Shown here piece after piece: positions 1 to 9,335 of a DNA stretch of 64,000 nucleotides. Source of the DNA: Flavobacterium sp. LHD-85 (GTDB lineage Bacteria > Bacteroidota > Bacteroidia > Flavobacteriales > Flavobacteriaceae); contig NZ_JAVFVR010000008.1 in NCBI RefSeq assembly GCF_030929595.1, forward strand, positions 124,001 to 188,000, written 5' to 3'. The position numbers and the translations under genes were made by a program. Each line of letters starts with the position of its first letter. Position 1 is the first letter of the stretch. The notes under the pieces were generated by a model. It had not been told where the DNA came from and made no database searches. It saw only the letters and a list, made by a program, of their open reading frames with translations.

Positions 1-1
1 A

Positions 2-175
2 AAAAACACGATAGAAATCAGAGTGACAAATACGTGGGCAAATAGATTAATTGGTGATCAAAAATTGCCAAAAGAAGAAAGGTTGACATGGACAACAGCG
101 CCATTTCGTTTGGATGGAGAACCGTTGTTAAAAGCAGGGTTATTTGGGCCCATAACAATTTTAAAAGAGGAATAA
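2..175 (+). CDS. C-terminal end of a glycoside hydrolase, probably GH106 alpha-L-rhamnosidase (partial)
   Basis: Only the last 57 codons lie in the window; the gene starts to the left. The frame beginning at base 2 reads through to TAA at 173-175. The peptide contains VTNTWANRLIGD, then LPKEERLTWT and ends with GLFGPITILKEE. This Asn-Arg-Leu-Ile-Gly-Asp pattern followed by a 'GL.GPV' strand is, from memory, the usual end of GH106 rhamnosidases and of related large GH2-like beta-sandwich hydrolases, where it forms the final jelly-roll. Catalytic residues are outside the window, so the family is an inference. A GH106 enzyme would fit the pectin genes downstream, since GH106 enzymes remove L-rhamnose from rhamnogalacturonans. 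Confidence 0.55.
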   Translation, partial: KNTIEIRVTNTWANRLIGDQKLPKEERLTWTTAPFRLDGEPLLKAGLFGPITILKEE

Positions 176-180
176 AGAAT

Positions 181-412
181 ATGTCACTCCGCTGGAGCTT
201 TTGTATGATGGTGTTGTTTATTCTATAAATATTTCGTCCCTCTGGGACTTGTTCAGTAGGATCAGAATATTTATTGAAAAGAAATTTAAAAACATGTATT
301 TATTTCAAAGAATGTATGTCGTTAGAAAAGACAAAAAAAGCTCTGGAAGAGCGAAATATTTATAGAAACTAATTAGGAAGAGAGTAGTTTAGCTCCAGCG
401 GAGCGACACATC
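181..412. repeat. Inverted 'GCTCCAGCGGAGCGACA' repeat element
   Basis: The 260-bp gap before the acetylesterase is filled by an inverted-repeat structure. The outer arms are ATGTCACTCCGCTGGAGCT (181-199) and its near reverse complement at about 392-411. Inside are TCTATAAATATTTCG followed by a small palindrome GTCCCTCTGGGAC, and the reverse complement GAAATATTTATAGA near 354-367. The same words recur at 60436-60620, beyond the other end of the locus. No ORF or promoter is evident here. Confidence 0.75.
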
Positions 413-437
413 TTTTGTGAATTTAAAGAATAAAAGA

Positions 438-1871
438 ATGAAGAATTTGAAACAAATTTTTGTTATTATAATTGCATTTTTAGCAAGTTTTCATATCAGT
501 GCAAAAATAAAACTGCCAGCATTGTTTACTGACAACATGATGTTACAGCAAAAATCCAATGCGCCAATTTGGGGCTGGTCAGAGAAGAACGCCAATGTTG
601 TAATTAAAACATCTTGGGATTCCAAAACTTACAAAGCAAAAGCCGATGCTTCAGGAAAGTGGAAAACGGAATTACAAACTTCCACTTTTGGCGGGCCGTA
701 CACCATTGAAGTTTCAGAAGGAACAGAAAAAGTTGTAATTAAAAATGTTTTGTTGGGAGAAGTTTGGCTGTGTTCAGGACAATCGAATATGGAAATGCCT
801 TTGAAAGGATTTCAAGGGCAGCCAGTAAAAAACGGAAACGAAATTATTGTAAGATCAGCCAGTAAAAACATTCGTTTAATTACGATTCCAAGAGCGACGG
901 TTTTGGAACCTTTGCAAGATTTCGAAGGAAAATGGGAAGAGGCTTCCCCAAAATTAACATCCAATTTTAGTGCAACGGCTTGGTATTTTGGATCGCTTCT
1001 ACAGGAAGTTTTAGATGTTCCCGTTGGATTGATTCATGTTTCATACGGCGGTTCAAGCATGGAAGCGTGGATGAACAAAGAAATGCTGAAAGATTTTGCA
1101 AGCGCTAAAATTCCAACTACGAAAGAAGAGCTGGCTAAAGATCCAAATCGTGTTCCGACGACTTTGTTTAATGGAATGCTTTCGCCTGTAATTGGTTACG
1201 GAATTAAAGGTTGTATTTGGTATCAGGGTGAATCGAATTACGAAAGAGCTAATGAATATACCGCTTTAATGAAGAAAATGGTCAGTAGTTGGAGAGCGTT
1301 GTGGAATCAGGGAGATTTTCCTTTTTATTTCGCTCAGATTGCGCCGTTTAATTATGCTTCATTTCATCCAAAAGATTATCAAGAAAAATACAATTCGGCG
1401 TATTTGAGAGAAGCGCAGTTTAAGGCTTCAAAGGAAATTCCAAACTCAGCAATGGCAGTTTTAATGGATGTTGGAGAAGAAAATAACATTCATCCAATGG
1501 ATAAAGAAAAAGGAGGAAACCGTTTGGCTTTTCAGGCTTTGGCAAGAACATACGGAATTGAAGGTTTCGAATTTGAAAGTCCGAAATACAAATCAATGGA
1601 AATAAAAGATGGCGCTGTAACGGTTTCTTTTGATGATGTTAATAACGGAATTACATCTTATGACAAAGAAGTAACTGGTTTTGAAATCGCAGGAGCAGAC
1701 AAAGTTTTCTATCCGGCTAAAACGGTAGTAAGAAGAAAATCAGTTGTTCTGACTTCGGATAAAGTGAAAAATCCAGTTGCAGTAAGATATTTATGGAAAG
1801 ATTTCGCGAAAGCGGAATTGTTTAGCGCGGGAGGATTGCCAGTTTCTTCATTTAGAACAGACGAATGGTAG
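438..1871 (+). CDS. SGNH-family carbohydrate acetylesterase (sialate O-acetylesterase-like)
   Basis: A secreted esterase of 477 residues, expected to remove O-acetyl groups from sugars of the target glycan. The ATG at 438 is preferred over an in-frame GTG at 417 because it directly begins a clean signal peptide (MKNLKQIFVIIIAFLASFHISA). A beta-sandwich N-terminal region precedes the block-I motif GQSNMEMP (Ser near residue 116). Further motifs are GCIWYQGESN and, towards the C-terminus, NIHPMDK...GGNRLA, the region expected to supply the catalytic His. The layout is that of the 9-O-acetylesterase/DUF303 family. True sialic acid work is unlikely: every neighbour is a pectin enzyme, so acetylated pectin or its side chains is the likelier substrate. 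The exact CE family was not established. Confidence 0.82.
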   Translation: MKNLKQIFVIIIAFLASFHISAKIKLPALFTDNMMLQQKSNAPIWGWSEKNANVVIKTSWDSKTYKAKADASGKWKTELQTSTFGGPYTIEVSEGTEKVVIKNVLLGEVWLCSGQSNMEMPLKGFQGQPVKNGNEIIVRSASKNIRLITIPRATVLEPLQDFEGKWEEASPKLTSNFSATAWYFGSLLQEVLDVPVGLIHVSYGGSSMEAWMNKEMLKDFASAKIPTTKEELAKDPNRVPTTLFNGMLSPVIGYGIKGCIWYQGESNYERANEYTALMKKMVSSWRALWNQGDFPFYFAQIAPFNYASFHPKDYQEKYNSAYLREAQFKASKEIPNSAMAVLMDVGEENNIHPMDKEKGGNRLAFQALARTYGIEGFEFESPKYKSMEIKDGAVTVSFDDVNNGITSYDKEVTGFEIAGADKVFYPAKTVVRRKSVVLTSDKVKNPVAVRYLWKDFAKAELFSAGGLPVSSFRTDEW

Positions 1872-2016
1872 TTTTTGAGTTATGAGTTATGAATTGTGAA
1901 TTATGAATTGTGAATGGTTAATGATTAACGATGAGTTTAAGGTCTAGTTTGTCATCCCGAGGAACGAGGGATCTCCGTAAGTAACTCGACAAAGATTTAG
2001 ACACGCTTAATTATAG

Positions 2017-2126
2017 CTCTCGCAGATTTGGCAGATTTTGGAGATAATAATAAATCTGCTCAATCAGCTAAATCTGCGAAAGAAAATTAAAAAAATATAC
2101 CAACAAGGTTTTAAAAACCTTGCAGG
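2017..2126. repeat. 'CGCAGATT' palindrome plus 'CAAGGTTTT' hairpin
   Basis: Two different palindromic elements fill the spacer before the DUF5703 gene. The first (2017-2081) starts CTCTCGCAGATTTGGCAGAT and ends with the inverted words AATCAGCTAAATCTGCGA. The second (2100-2126) is a hairpin, AACAAGGTTTT followed by AAAAACCTTGCAGG, ending 10 nt before the start codon. Upstream, 1877-1935 is a low-complexity run of TTATGAATTGTGAA-like words, and 1952-1974 carries GTCATCCCGAGGAACGAGGG. Confidence 0.8.
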
Positions 2127-2136
2127 AAAGAAAACG

Positions 2137-4467
2137 ATGAAAAATAATATACTATTACTGCTTCTTTTCACCACGCTTTGTCTTAAAGCGCAAATTCCTG
2201 CGCTTGATAATTACAATCAAATCTGGACAACGCAAAGCCAGAATTCATCAGAATCTATGCCATTGGGTGGCGGTGATATTGGTATGAATGTTTGGGTGGA
2301 GAAAGGCGATTTGTATTTCTATTTTTCCCGAAGTGGTACTTTTGATGAACACAATACTTTATTGAAATTAGGAAGAGTAAAAGTGACGTTAAGTCCGAAT
2401 CCTTTTGAAGAAAAAGAAGGATTTCGTCAGGAATTAAAACTGAAAGACGGTTATGTTTTAATTGGTCAAAATGAAACTAAAATCAAACTTTGGGTAGATG
2501 TTTTCAAACCCATTATTCATGTAGATTTAGAAAGTAAAAATCCATTGAAAATGACGGCTTCTTATGAAAGTTGGCGTTATAAAAACCATTATCCGAAAGG
2601 TAAAGAAAACAACGCTAATTCTTATAAATGGGCGCCTCAGGGAGAGCTTATTACGTATAAAGATTCTATTTCGTTTGAAAATAATGGTGTCAAATTTTAC
2701 CATAGAAACAGAGAAAATACGGTTTTTGATGTAGCGGTAAAACAGCAAAAAATGGAATCGGTTAAAGACCAAATGCTAAACCCGATTGCGAATCTGACTT
2801 TCGGCGGATTTATGAAAGGCGATAATCTAAAACCAGACGGAACATATCTTGGAAAATATCAGGATACCGATTTCGAAGGTTTTAATTTAACAAGCATTAA
2901 ACCATCCAAGAAACATTCTTTAGAAATTTATTTAAACACCAATCAATCTGATTTTTCTGCTTGGGATAATGGATTGAAAAGTTTGATTTATCAAAATAAA
3001 AACACAGCCAAACAAGCCGAAAAAAACACTCAAAAATGGTGGAATACTTTCTGGAATCGTAGTTTTATTTTTACACAAAAAAATCAATCGACTGCTAAAG
3101 ATTCGGTTTATCAAATCGGACAGAATTATCAGTTGTTCCGATATATGCTTGGATGCAATGCGTACGGAAAATATCCAACCAAATTCAACGGTGGACTTTT
3201 TACAGTTGATCCTGTTTACACGAATAAGGATTTGAATTTTACACCCGATTTCAGAAATTGGGGCGGAGGAACGATGACGGCTCAAAATCAGCGATTGGTT
3301 TATTTTCCGATGGTAAAAAGCGGTGATTTTGATATGATGAAATCGCAACTGGATTATTATTTGAGTTTGCAGAAAAATGCCGAATTACGTTCTAAAATAT
3401 ATTGGAATCACAACGGTGCTTCATTCACAGAGCAATTAGAAAATTTCGGACTTCCAAATCCAGCCGAATACGAGTGGAAACGTCCAGCAGACTACGATCC
3501 GGGAATGGAATATAATGCTTGGCTCGAATACGAATGGGATACGGTTTTAGAATTCTGCCAAATGATGCTTCAGCAGAAAGAGTATGCTGGAGAAGATATT
3601 CAGAAATACAATCAATTCATTATAAGCTGTCTTCGTTTTTTCGATGAGCATTATCAATATTTAGCGAAGCAAAGAGGAAGAAAAGCTTTAGATGGAAATG
3701 GAAAATTAATTCTTTTTCCGGGTTCAGGAGCAGAAACGTATAAAATGGCAAATAATGCCAATAGCACAATTTCGGCTTTACAAGTAATTACAGAAAACCT
3801 TTTAAACCTTTCAGGGAATCAATTGTCAAAAGAAGACTTAGAATATTTAAAAGCATTTCAAACTAGAATTCCACCTTTGAATTTTGGGCAGATTGAAAAT
3901 CATAAAGTTTTGCTTCCTGCCAAAACATGGGAACGGGTTAATAATTCGGAAGTGCCACAATTATATCCTGTTTATCCTTGGGGAATTTACGGCATTGGCA
4001 AACCGGATTTAGAAACCGCTTTGAATACATGGAAGTACGATCCAGATGCTTTAAAATTCAGAAGTCATATTGGTTGGAAACAGGATAATATTTTTTCGGC
4101 GCGTTTGGGATTAACCGAAGAAGCGATGAAATATAATACACTTAAAATGGCCAATTCAGAAAGACGTTTTCCAGCATTTTGGGGACCTGGATTTGATTGG
4201 GTTCCAGATCATAATTGGGGTGGATCAGGAATGATTGGTATGCAGGAAATGCTTTTGCAGGAAGCAGACGGGAAAATCTATCTTTTTCCAGCATGGCCGA
4301 AAGAATGGAACGTTCATTTTAAATTACATGCTAAACAAAATACAACAATTGAAGCCGAATTCGTAAATGGAGAATTGAAGGTTTTAAAAGTAATTCCAGA
4401 AGAAAGAAGAAAAGATATTATAAATCTGTTAGGGAAATCTGAAGCAGAGAAAACGAAATTAAACTAA
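2137..4467 (+). CDS. DUF5703 family protein, putative (alpha/alpha)6 glycoside hydrolase
   Basis: A secreted protein of 776 residues. The in-frame ATG at 2038 lies inside a palindromic repeat and would add a non-signal leader, whereas the ATG at 2137 gives a standard signal peptide (MKNNILLLLLFTTLCLKAQ). The mature N-terminus has SSESMPLGGGDIGMNVWVE, which recalls the start of GH95 enzymes (ALPLGNGRLGAMV), and continues FSRSGTFDEHNTLLKLGR, the signature I associate with DUF5703. The middle and C-terminal parts are rich in aromatic helix segments and contain FWGPGFDWVPDHNWGGSG, resembling the (alpha/alpha)6 barrels of GH65/GH95-type hydrolases. The stop is 15 bp before the next ATG, so it is probably co-transcribed with the PL1 lyase. 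Activity is not known to me; a role on a pectic side chain is inference. Confidence 0.72.
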   Translation: MKNNILLLLLFTTLCLKAQIPALDNYNQIWTTQSQNSSESMPLGGGDIGMNVWVEKGDLYFYFSRSGTFDEHNTLLKLGRVKVTLSPNPFEEKEGFRQELKLKDGYVLIGQNETKIKLWVDVFKPIIHVDLESKNPLKMTASYESWRYKNHYPKGKENNANSYKWAPQGELITYKDSISFENNGVKFYHRNRENTVFDVAVKQQKMESVKDQMLNPIANLTFGGFMKGDNLKPDGTYLGKYQDTDFEGFNLTSIKPSKKHSLEIYLNTNQSDFSAWDNGLKSLIYQNKNTAKQAEKNTQKWWNTFWNRSFIFTQKNQSTAKDSVYQIGQNYQLFRYMLGCNAYGKYPTKFNGGLFTVDPVYTNKDLNFTPDFRNWGGGTMTAQNQRLVYFPMVKSGDFDMMKSQLDYYLSLQKNAELRSKIYWNHNGASFTEQLENFGLPNPAEYEWKRPADYDPGMEYNAWLEYEWDTVLEFCQMMLQQKEYAGEDIQKYNQFIISCLRFFDEHYQYLAKQRGRKALDGNGKLILFPGSGAETYKMANNANSTISALQVITENLLNLSGNQLSKEDLEYLKAFQTRIPPLNFGQIENHKVLLPAKTWERVNNSEVPQLYPVYPWGIYGIGKPDLETALNTWKYDPDALKFRSHIGWKQDNIFSARLGLTEEAMKYNTLKMANSERRFPAFWGPGFDWVPDHNWGGSGMIGMQEMLLQEADGKIYLFPAWPKEWNVHFKLHAKQNTTIEAEFVNGELKVLKVIPEERRKDIINLLGKSEAEKTKLN

Positions 4468-4482
4468 CTACTACCATTCAAA

Positions 4483-6942
4483 ATGATAAAGAAATTAATA
4501 AGTGGTGCTGTTTTGTCCATGCTTTTAACCACAAACGGACAAGCACAATCAGTTCAAAATACTGATAAACAAATTGTAAAGGTTGACTTTGATTTTTTTC
4601 AAAGAAAACTGGAAGAAGTTCATGATCCAAGTTATGATTCATGGGTTATTAATGAAGGGAAAGAAGCTGAAAAATCATTTAATAATGTGTCATTTAAGTT
4701 AAAAGGGAACTTTACTTCTAAATGGTACAAAGTTGGAATGAACGCGCCGTTTTACAATAGATTAGGAAGCGACGGTTTGGTTACATCTGAAAATTTAGAA
4801 TTGAAAATCAGTGGATTGAAAGCTGGGAAACATACACTTTTGACATTTCACAACGCTTTTGATGTCATTACAGGAAAAACTTTTTCTCCAATAAAAATCT
4901 ACGTAAACGGAAAACTTCAGGAAACGGTAAATGCAAGTCAGAGAGCCAATGCTAAAATTGATGCTTCAATGGCGTATATTACTTTTAATGCAGAGAAAGG
5001 AAAAGATATAATTGTTCGTTTTGAAATTGATCCAACTTCAAACCCTGATATTGTAAAACAGATTGTAATTAACGGTTTTGAAATTGATACGCCAAATTTG
5101 ATGAATCAAGCCAGAACTCCAGAACCAAAAAACAGAGATGAACATGTTGAAGTGGGTAAAACTTTGACTTTAAAATGGGATGCTGTAAAAAATGTGGCCT
5201 CTCATAAATTATATTTTGGTGAAGATAAAAATGCTGTAGAAAACGCGACAGTAGCTTCAAAAGAATTTAAAGGAAAATTGACGGAGAAATCTTTTACAGT
5301 TTCCGATTTATACAGTGGCACAACTTATTATTGGAGAGTCGATGAAGTAGATACTAAAGGCGAAGTTACTTTAGGTAATGTATGGTCATTTAAACCGGCT
5401 CAATTGGCTTTTCCAGGCGCTGAAGGTTATGGACGTTATGCTGTTGGTGGACGTGGAGGAAAAGTAATTGAAGTAACGAACTTAAATGATGACGGACCGG
5501 GAAGTTTACGTGATGCTATTAATCAGGAAATTGGACCAAGAACGATCGTTTTTAATGTTTCGGGAAATATAAAACTGGCTTCGAGATTAGTAGCAAATCA
5601 GCCTTATATCACTATTGCGGGACAAACTGCTCCGGGCGAAGGAATCACAATCAGCAGAGCACCAATTGGATTGACAGGAAATGATGGCGTTATCCGATTC
5701 TTGAAAGTGAGAATTGGTGGCGGAACTACTTTTGACGGAATGGGATTAACGGGCGCTGATTATAGTATTATTGATCATTGTTCTATCAGCTGGACAATTG
5801 ATGAATCGTTTAGTTCGCGTGGCGCGCATCATATTTCGTTGCAAAGAACTTTAATTTCAGAAGCGTTAAATGTGGCTGGACATGATAAATATCCTGCTGG
5901 AAAAATGCACGGTTTTGCAGCAACTATTGGTGGTGATATTGGAAGTTTTCACCATAATTTATTGGCACACAATCAAGGTCGTAACTGGAGTATTGGTGGT
6001 GGCTTAAACGGTGATGGTTATTACACAGGAAGATTGGATATCACAAATAATGTGGTTTACAACTGGGGAGGAAGAACAACTGATGGCGGTGCAAACGAAG
6101 TGAATTTTGTAAATAATTTTTACAAACCGGGCGCTTCAACTACCATATTTGTGGCATTAAATGCACAGCATGAAGGTGTTGGAAAAGGAATGCAACGTTA
6201 TTATTTTAACGGAAATATTATGCCAGGTTACTTTGATGAGAAATCTCAAGATAAAGGCAGAAAATCTACTATAAGCCACAATGAGAAAGTAGAATATGAA
6301 ACTTTCGTAGATAAACCATTTTTTCCTTCTTACGTAGAAACGCAATCAGCTAAAGCGGCGTATAAAAATGTACTTTCGGATGTTGGTGCCAATCAGCCGT
6401 TTTTTGATAAACACGATAATAGAATCGTAGATGAAACTTTAAAAGGAACTTTCACTTATAAAGGCAGTAAAAGTGGTTTAGGCGGTATGATCGATAACGA
6501 ACAAGATGCAGGCGGATGGCCAAACTTTGTATCAGAAACTCGTCCTGCAGATTGGGATACAGATCACGATGGATTGCCAAACTGGTGGGAAAAAGCTTTT
6601 GGTTTAAACGAAAATTCGAAAGCTGGAGATTTCTCAGATGCCAATCAAGATACAGACAAAGACGGATTTACGCAGTTGGATAATTATTTAGACTGGCTGG
6701 CGCAGCCTCATTATTTTATCAATTTAAAAGATAAAAAGATTTTAAGTGCTGCAGATTATTTCAAAGGTTATGAAAATAAACCAGTTTATACTTTCTCTGA
6801 TCTTAAAAATGGAAAAGTGGTTTTAAAAGGAAAAGAAATTCAGTTTACAGCCGTTGAAAAAGGATTTGCATCTTTCGTTCTAACGGTAAAAGATGCAGAC
6901 GGAGATTCAATGAGAAGAACCATTAATTTTTTCGTAAAATAA
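4483..6942 (+). CDS. Modular PL1-family pectate lyase with FnIII and Ca-binding modules
   Basis: A secreted 819-residue polysaccharide lyase expected to cleave homogalacturonan by beta-elimination. Order of parts: signal peptide (to about residue 22, ..GQAQS); a beta-sandwich of about 30-200 (SWVINEG..., IKIYVNGKLQETV) resembling a malectin/CBM-type binding module; an FnIII-like module at about 206-303 ending YYWRVDEVDTKGEVTLGNVW; and a PL1 parallel beta-helix from AFPGAEGYGRYAVGGRGGK (about 308) through ITIAGQTAPGEGITI and IIDHCSISWTID to about 640. A calcium-loop segment DTDHDGLPNWWEKAFGLN follows, then a short beta C-terminal module. The two other PL1 enzymes in the window lack the N-terminal modules, so this one may act on a different or insoluble form of the substrate. 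Confidence 0.88.
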   Translation: MIKKLISGAVLSMLLTTNGQAQSVQNTDKQIVKVDFDFFQRKLEEVHDPSYDSWVINEGKEAEKSFNNVSFKLKGNFTSKWYKVGMNAPFYNRLGSDGLVTSENLELKISGLKAGKHTLLTFHNAFDVITGKTFSPIKIYVNGKLQETVNASQRANAKIDASMAYITFNAEKGKDIIVRFEIDPTSNPDIVKQIVINGFEIDTPNLMNQARTPEPKNRDEHVEVGKTLTLKWDAVKNVASHKLYFGEDKNAVENATVASKEFKGKLTEKSFTVSDLYSGTTYYWRVDEVDTKGEVTLGNVWSFKPAQLAFPGAEGYGRYAVGGRGGKVIEVTNLNDDGPGSLRDAINQEIGPRTIVFNVSGNIKLASRLVANQPYITIAGQTAPGEGITISRAPIGLTGNDGVIRFLKVRIGGGTTFDGMGLTGADYSIIDHCSISWTIDESFSSRGAHHISLQRTLISEALNVAGHDKYPAGKMHGFAATIGGDIGSFHHNLLAHNQGRNWSIGGGLNGDGYYTGRLDITNNVVYNWGGRTTDGGANEVNFVNNFYKPGASTTIFVALNAQHEGVGKGMQRYYFNGNIMPGYFDEKSQDKGRKSTISHNEKVEYETFVDKPFFPSYVETQSAKAAYKNVLSDVGANQPFFDKHDNRIVDETLKGTFTYKGSKSGLGGMIDNEQDAGGWPNFVSETRPADWDTDHDGLPNWWEKAFGLNENSKAGDFSDANQDTDKDGFTQLDNYLDWLAQPHYFINLKDKKILSAADYFKGYENKPVYTFSDLKNGKVVLKGKEIQFTAVEKGFASFVLTVKDADGDSMRRTINFFVK

Positions 6943-6949
6943 AAAAAGG

Positions 6950-7156
6950 TTTCACGCAGATTTTGGCTGATTTAGGCAGATCTGCGCAGATTTTATTTTA
7001 AAGAGTAAAAATTAAAAAATAATCTGCTAAAATCTGCAAAATCTGCGTGAAAAAATCAGATTATAATAGATTAAAAGAAAAAAAATAAATCAGCGCAATC
7101 TGCTAAATCTGCGAGAAAAATTTAAACTCTCGCAGATTTGGCAGATCAAGCAGATA
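6950..7156. repeat. Two 'CGCAGATT' inverted repeat units in series
   Basis: Two palindromic units fill the spacer. Unit one (6950-7051) opens with TTTCACGCAGATTTTGGCTG and closes with AAAATCTGCGTGAAA. Unit two (7086-7156) has its arms in the opposite order: AATCTGCTAAATCTGCGAGA comes first and CTCTCGCAGATTTGGCAGAT second. Each arm is built of imperfect copies of CAGATT at about 9-12 base spacing. The last unit ends 14 nt before the GH127 start codon. Confidence 0.85.
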
Positions 7157-7170
7157 AAATTAATATCAAA

Positions 7171-9186
7171 ATGAAAAAGAATATCATCATTTCAAGTTTG
7201 TTTCTTTCAACTGTAATCTTTGCACAGAACAAAGGCTTGGTTGCGAATTCAGAAAGTCCATATTCGAAATTACAGAGCGTAGGCTTGCAAGATGTAAAAT
7301 GGACAAACGGTTTTTGGAAAGAACAATTTGATGTAGAAACCAGAAACACATTGCCTTATATGTGGGATTTGTATCATAGCGAAACTTCGCATGCTTACCA
7401 AAACTTCGAAATTGCAGCAGGTTTGAGCAAAGGAACTTTTAAAGGGCCTTCGTTTCATGATGGTGATTTCTACAAGATTTTTGAAGGAATGGCAGCGACT
7501 TATGCTGTCACAAAAGATAAAAAACTCGATGCCGAAATGGATAAAGCCATTGCGCTTTTCGCGAAAGTACAGCGCAAAGACGGCTATATTCATACGCCAG
7601 TTTTAATCGATGAACGCTGGGGAACTTTAGGTCCGGAAGAAGTAAAAAAACAATTGGGTTTTGAGAAATACAATATGGGACATTTAATGACTGCAGCTTG
7701 TATTCATTATCGCGCGACAGGAAAAACAAACTTTCTGAACATCGCAAAAGGTGTCGCCGATTTCTTGTATGATTTCTACAAAAAAGCTTCGCCAGAATTG
7801 GCTCGAAATGCGATTTGCCCGTCACATTATATGGGAATTGTTGAGATGTACAGAACGACTAAAAATCCTAAATATCTGGAATTAGCCAATAATCTAATTG
7901 ACATTCGCGGAACTACAAATGACGGAACCGATGATAATCAGGACAGAGTTCCGTTTCGCGAGCAGACAACTGCAATGGGACACGCCGTTAGAGCGAATTA
8001 CCTGTACGCTGGAGTTGCCGATTTGTACGCTGAAACAGGAGAGAAGAAATTGTTAGACAATTTAGAATCCATTTGGGATGATGTAACCTATCGTAAAATG
8101 TACATTACAGGTGGTTGTGGTTCTTTATACGACGGCGTTTCGCCAGACGGAACTTTTTATGATCCAACTGTAGTGCAGAAAATTCATCAGGCTTATGGTA
8201 GACCTTTTCAATTGCCAAACGCAACGGCTCATACCGAAACTTGTGCTAATATTGGAAACGTATTATGGAACTGGAGAATGCTTCAAATTACAGGAGATGC
8301 CAAATATGCTGATATTGTAGAACTGGCATTGTATAACAGTGTACTTTCGGGAATGGATTTAGAAGGGGAAAAATTCCTGTATAACAATCCGCTGAATGTT
8401 TCTAATGATTTGCCATTTCACCAAAGATGGGGCAATGAACGCGAAGGTTATATCGCTTTATCTAACTGTTGCGCGCCAAATGTAACCAGAACAATTGCCG
8501 AAGTTGGAAATTATGCTTACAATATTTCAAAAGATGGTTTGTATGTGAATTTGTACGGAAGTAATTCATTAAAAACAAAATCTTTAAACGGAGAAGAAAT
8601 CGAAATTGAACAGCAAACCAATTATCCATGGGACGGAAAAATAACGTTGAAAATTGTAAAAGCACCGAAAGACTTACAGAATTTCTTTTTGAGAATTCCG
8701 GGTTGGAGTCAGAATGCGGAAGTTTCTGTTAATAATGCAAAGATTACTGATAAAATTGTTTCTGGAACTTATTTAAAATTAAACCAAAAATGGAAAAAAG
8801 GAGATATAATTGAATTGAATCTTCCAATGCCGGTTGAGTTAATGGAAGCTAATCCGTTGGTGGAAGAAGTTAAAAATCAGGTTGCTGTAAAAAGAGGGCC
8901 TTTGGTGTATTGTTTGGAATCTGATCAATTGCCAGCTAAAATTAGTGTGAATGATGTGGCTTTAAAAGTAAATTCGAAATTTGCTACGAATCAGTTTACA
9001 TTAAATAATAGAAATTTAGTTAGTATTGATGCGGAAGCGGTTATAAATTCAAATAATTCATGGGAGAAAACGTTGTATAAACCGCTTTCTGCTAAAAATG
9101 AAAATACAGTACAAGTAAAATTGATTCCGTATTTTGCATGGGGAAATAAAGGACAGGGAGAAATGACGGTTTGGATGTCGCATTAA
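7171..9186 (+). CDS. GH127-family beta-L-arabinofuranosidase (DUF1680)
   Basis: A secreted (alpha/alpha)6-barrel hydrolase of 671 residues. GH127 enzymes release terminal beta-L-arabinofuranose and use a zinc site built from one Glu and three Cys. The corresponding motifs are visible: TETCANIGNVLWNWRM (Glu and Cys near 356-358) and SNCCAPNVTRTIAE (Cys-Cys near 433-434). HAVRANYLYAG and MYITGGCGS are also typical. The ATG at 7171 is chosen because it begins a signal peptide (MKKNIIISSLFLSTVIFAQ); the earlier in-frame ATG at 7138 lies inside a repeat. beta-L-Araf occurs in RG-II side chain B and in plant glycoproteins, and the pectin neighbours favour the former. The gene is isolated by palindromic repeats on both sides. 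Confidence 0.88.
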   Translation: MKKNIIISSLFLSTVIFAQNKGLVANSESPYSKLQSVGLQDVKWTNGFWKEQFDVETRNTLPYMWDLYHSETSHAYQNFEIAAGLSKGTFKGPSFHDGDFYKIFEGMAATYAVTKDKKLDAEMDKAIALFAKVQRKDGYIHTPVLIDERWGTLGPEEVKKQLGFEKYNMGHLMTAACIHYRATGKTNFLNIAKGVADFLYDFYKKASPELARNAICPSHYMGIVEMYRTTKNPKYLELANNLIDIRGTTNDGTDDNQDRVPFREQTTAMGHAVRANYLYAGVADLYAETGEKKLLDNLESIWDDVTYRKMYITGGCGSLYDGVSPDGTFYDPTVVQKIHQAYGRPFQLPNATAHTETCANIGNVLWNWRMLQITGDAKYADIVELALYNSVLSGMDLEGEKFLYNNPLNVSNDLPFHQRWGNEREGYIALSNCCAPNVTRTIAEVGNYAYNISKDGLYVNLYGSNSLKTKSLNGEEIEIEQQTNYPWDGKITLKIVKAPKDLQNFFLRIPGWSQNAEVSVNNAKITDKIVSGTYLKLNQKWKKGDIIELNLPMPVELMEANPLVEEVKNQVAVKRGPLVYCLESDQLPAKISVNDVALKVNSKFATNQFTLNNRNLVSIDAEAVINSNNSWEKTLYKPLSAKNENTVQVKLIPYFAWGNKGQGEMTVWMSH

Positions 9187-9212
9187 ATTTATATATAGAT
9201 TCCTATTTTTTT

Positions 9213-9297
9213 GTAGAGGCGCACTGCAGTGCGTCTACGCCATGTATATCAAACATTGTGGTTACGTTGCATTAGACGCACAGCAGTGCGTCTCTAC
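9213..9297. repeat. 'GACGCACTGCAGTGCGTC' double palindrome, copy 1
   Basis: An 85-bp unit with two arms, GTAGAGGCGCACTGCAGTGC.. (9213-9238) and ..GACGCACAGCAGTGCGTCTC (9273-9297). Each arm is itself a palindrome centred on CTGCAG or a variant, and the two arms are inverted with respect to each other around a 34-bp unique loop. A second copy is at 52699-52773 with a different loop. It ends 38 nt before the CE8 start codon. Confidence 0.88.
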
Positions 9298-9335
9298 AGA
9301 TATACATTGTGTAAAAATTTTAAATATTAAAAACT

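Noticed and set aside
2527..3348. Long open frames on the minus strand inside the DUF5703 gene
   Set aside because: They are antisense to a clear protein, have no plausible start region and no recognisable motifs. The same holds for other antisense frames inside the enzyme genes.
6950..7156. Direct CGCAGATT words suggested a CRISPR array
   Set aside because: The words are short, inexact, unevenly spaced and inverted; there are no constant-length spacers and no cas genes.
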